A DNA stretch of 15,674 nucleotides from Desulfurellales bacterium (lineage in GTDB: Bacteria > Campylobacterota_A > Desulfurellia > Desulfurellales > Hippeaceae). The notes under the pieces are model-generated. The model was not told the DNA's origin, searched no databases, and saw nothing but the letters and a program-made list of their open reading frames with translations. Location: the NCBI GenBank assembly GCA_027074255.1, contig JALTDI010000287.1, forward strand, positions 1-15,674, given 5' to 3'. Each line of letters starts with the position of its first letter. The first letter of the stretch is position 1. Positions 14,040 to 15,674 of the stretch are shown one piece after another. The translations under genes were made by a program, and so were the position numbers.

Positions 14040-15434
14040 ATGGTAAGAACGCGTTTTGCGCCGTCTCCCACCGGTCATCTTCATATAGGAGGCCTAAGGA
14101 CGGCTATCTTTAACTATTTTTTTGCAAAAGCCAACATCGGAGAGTTTCTTTTAAGGATAGAGGATACCGATAGGGAGCGCTCAAGAAAAGAATATACAAA
14201 AGCTATTCTTGAAGGCTTGAAGTGGTGTTCGATAGATTGGGATGATATATGTTATCAAAGCAAACGCCAAGATATATATGAAAAGTATTTGAAAGAATTG
14301 TTTGATAAAGGTTTGGCATATAGATGCTACTGCTCAAAAGAAAGGCTCGAAAAATTAAAGCAAGAGCAGATTGAAAAAGGAGAAAACCCGCATTATGACG
14401 GTCATTGCAGAAATTTAAAAGAAGAAATCAAAGATAAAGATTTTGTTGTTAGGATTAAACTGCCGAGCGAGGATATAGACTTTAAGGATGTTGTTCACGG
14501 TGATATGCATTTTTCTTACAAGGAATTTGACGATTTTATAATAAGGCGCTCCGACGGCTCTTTTATGTATAACTTTACAAATGTTATTGACGATATTGAA
14601 TGTGGTATTACTCACGTTATAAGGGGCGATGACCATTTGACAAATACGGCAAAGCAGGTTGTTTTGTACAGACTTTTCTCTAAAAGTGCGCCTGTTTATG
14701 CCCACGTGCCGATGATTTTGGGAGAGGACAAGACAAGGTTGTCAAAGCGGCACGGAGCTCAAAGCGTGCTTGAATATAGGGATATGGGAATTTTGCCGGA
14801 TGCATTGGTAAACTATTTGATAAGATTGGGTTGGTCGTACGGCGATAAAGAAATATTTACAAAAGATGAACTGATTGAGCTTTTTAATATCGAAAACCTC
14901 AATAATTCTGCGGCTGTTTTTAACCCTGAAAAATTGTTGTGGGTCAATGCCGAGCATATAAAATTGATGAGCCCGAAAAAATTGCTTGAATATGCAAAAC
15001 CGTTTATGGATAGACGGTGTTTTGATTATGAGAATAACTATCTTATAAGGGCTGTTGAAACTATGCAGCCGCGTGCCGCAACCTTAAAAGAGTTAGCTTC
15101 GGGGATGCTGTTTTATTGCGTATCACCCAAAGAATACGAACAAAAGGGTGCAAAAAAGTACTTAAAGGAGTCTGTAAAAGAGCCGCTCGTTTTTCTGCTT
15201 GAAAGGCTTAAAGAAGCTGATTTTAACAGTGAGGACGAGCTGAAAAAAGCCTTTGAAGAAACTATGGAAAAATTCGAGCTGAAAATGGTAAAAATAGCGC
15301 AGCCTGTAAGAATTGGATTAACCGGCAGAAGTGCGGCACCGGGTATTTACGAAATGCTTATGATACTTGGTAAAGATGAGTCTATATCAAGAATTGAGCG
15401 GGTTATAGATGCGATACCTTTTAGGCTTTCTTAA
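14040..15434 (+). CDS. gltX: Glutamate--tRNA ligase
   Basis: A 464-residue class I aminoacyl-tRNA synthetase that charges tRNA(Glu), and tRNA(Gln) as well if it is non-discriminating. FAPSPTGHLHIGGLRTA at 6-22 contains the HIGH-type motif (HIGG 15-18). DKTRLSKRHGA at 230-240 contains the KMSKS-type loop. Cys96, Cys98 and Cys123 lie where E. coli GluRS binds zinc, but the fourth ligand (His127 there) is Asn here, so zinc binding is uncertain. Further family blocks are EDTDRERS at 41-48, FDDFIIRRSDG and HVIRGDDHL. The C-terminal anticodon-binding domain ends with GLTGRSAAPGIYEML. Whether it discriminates against tRNA(Gln) cannot be decided here; no glnS or gatCAB is visible. ATG 14040 directly follows the lptA stop, with GAGGGG at 14027-14032. 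Confidence 0.97.
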   Translation: MVRTRFAPSPTGHLHIGGLRTAIFNYFFAKANIGEFLLRIEDTDRERSRKEYTKAILEGLKWCSIDWDDICYQSKRQDIYEKYLKELFDKGLAYRCYCSKERLEKLKQEQIEKGENPHYDGHCRNLKEEIKDKDFVVRIKLPSEDIDFKDVVHGDMHFSYKEFDDFIIRRSDGSFMYNFTNVIDDIECGITHVIRGDDHLTNTAKQVVLYRLFSKSAPVYAHVPMILGEDKTRLSKRHGAQSVLEYRDMGILPDALVNYLIRLGWSYGDKEIFTKDELIELFNIENLNNSAAVFNPEKLLWVNAEHIKLMSPKKLLEYAKPFMDRRCFDYENNYLIRAVETMQPRAATLKELASGMLFYCVSPKEYEQKGAKKYLKESVKEPLVFLLERLKEADFNSEDELKKAFEETMEKFELKMVKIAQPVRIGLTGRSAAPGIYEMLMILGKDESISRIERVIDAIPFRLS

Positions 15435-15674
15435 AGAATTTATTAATGAGTACAAAAGGGCGAACGTTATACTATGGAGTTCTTTTTTAACATACCTGAC
15501 AGTGCTGAATGCGGTGCCTTTTTTTTATTTCCTTATTTTCCTTGCATCCCATATACCGTTTGTAAAATCAAAAATACCTGTTATCAAATCAACAATCATA
15601 GGTGTGGTACCGGCGTATTCTCATGAGCTTTTGGGATACTTTGACCTTTTTTTAAAAAATATATCTCAACTTGA
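15409..15674 (+). CDS. YihY/BrkB-family membrane protein, N-terminal part (3' end outside window)
   Basis: A frame opens at ATG 15409 inside the end of gltX (26-base overlap) and stays open to the window end, giving 88 complete codons. The peptide begins MRYLLGFLKEFINEY, followed by a hydrophobic segment at about 22-47 (WSSFLTYLTVLNAVPFFYFL). It then has a region resembling the YihY/BrkB pattern of a fatty-looking tyrosine/threonine helix with a mid-helix Pro, then VVPAYSHELLGYFDLFLKNISQL near 66-88. This family (once called RNase BN) comprises polytopic inner-membrane proteins of uncertain function. The match rests on pattern memory over fewer than 90 residues, so the family call is moderate, while the reading frame itself is convincing. 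No strong ribosome binding site precedes the ATG, so coupling to gltX is likely. Confidence 0.65.
   Translation, partial: MRYLLGFLKEFINEYKRANVILWSSFLTYLTVLNAVPFFYFLIFLASHIPFVKSKIPVIKSTIIGVVPAYSHELLGYFDLFLKNISQL

Noticed and set aside
1..15674. tRNA, rRNA, riboswitch, CRISPR array, insertion sequence or phage attachment site
   Set aside because: Reading both strands, I found no cloverleaf-like segment, no regularly spaced repeats, no transposase or integrase motifs, and no gap long enough for a large structured leader except 3075-3217, which holds only the hairpin and promoter described.

Overview
The window is a densely packed, AT-rich bacterial chromosome segment (mid-30s % GC by eye) with every recognisable gene on the + strand. 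I see no RNA genes, insertion sequences, CRISPR arrays or repeats, and no gap between genes exceeds about 145 bases. LptA and a WaaL-type O-antigen ligase/polymerase indicate a Gram-negative (diderm) cell. A minimal two-gene SUF-type Fe-S system (SmsC/SmsB-like), a GH57 branching enzyme and compact gene overlaps suggest an anaerobe, perhaps a thermophile from a deep-branching lineage. Desulfurellales- or Deferribacterota-like organisms would fit, but the sequence does not settle taxonomy.

Region 1 (1-3074) is an alpha-glucan (glycogen) cassette: the C-terminal part of a GH57 1,4-alpha-glucan branching enzyme, a ROK-family sugar kinase overlapping it by 38 bases, and a short GT35 alpha-glucan phosphorylase homologue overlapping the kinase by 17 bases. 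The GT35 protein carries serine where the family has its pyridoxal-phosphate lysine. This is the most unusual observation in the window.

Region 2 (3075-9119) starts with the longest gap, which holds a weak terminator-like hairpin and a good sigma-70-type promoter. It continues with an RlmD/TrmA-type Fe-S RNA m5U methyltransferase, a membrane diguanylate cyclase with a Cache-type sensor, a GcvR-like double-ACT protein, peptide deformylase and UvrB. These are housekeeping and signalling genes placed head to tail, with no obvious single pathway.

Region 3 (9162-15674, running off the end) is a long chain of nine touching or overlapping genes: SmsC-like ATPase, SmsB-like scaffold, a small membrane-anchored PP0621-like zinc-site protein, a WaaL-type polytopic membrane protein, transaldolase, RdgB/HAM1 pyrophosphatase, LptA, glutamyl-tRNA synthetase, and the start of a YihY/BrkB-type membrane protein. 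A candidate promoter lies across the end of uvrB. The chain mixes Fe-S assembly, envelope biogenesis, pentose-phosphate metabolism, nucleotide-pool cleaning and translation, as is common in streamlined genomes.
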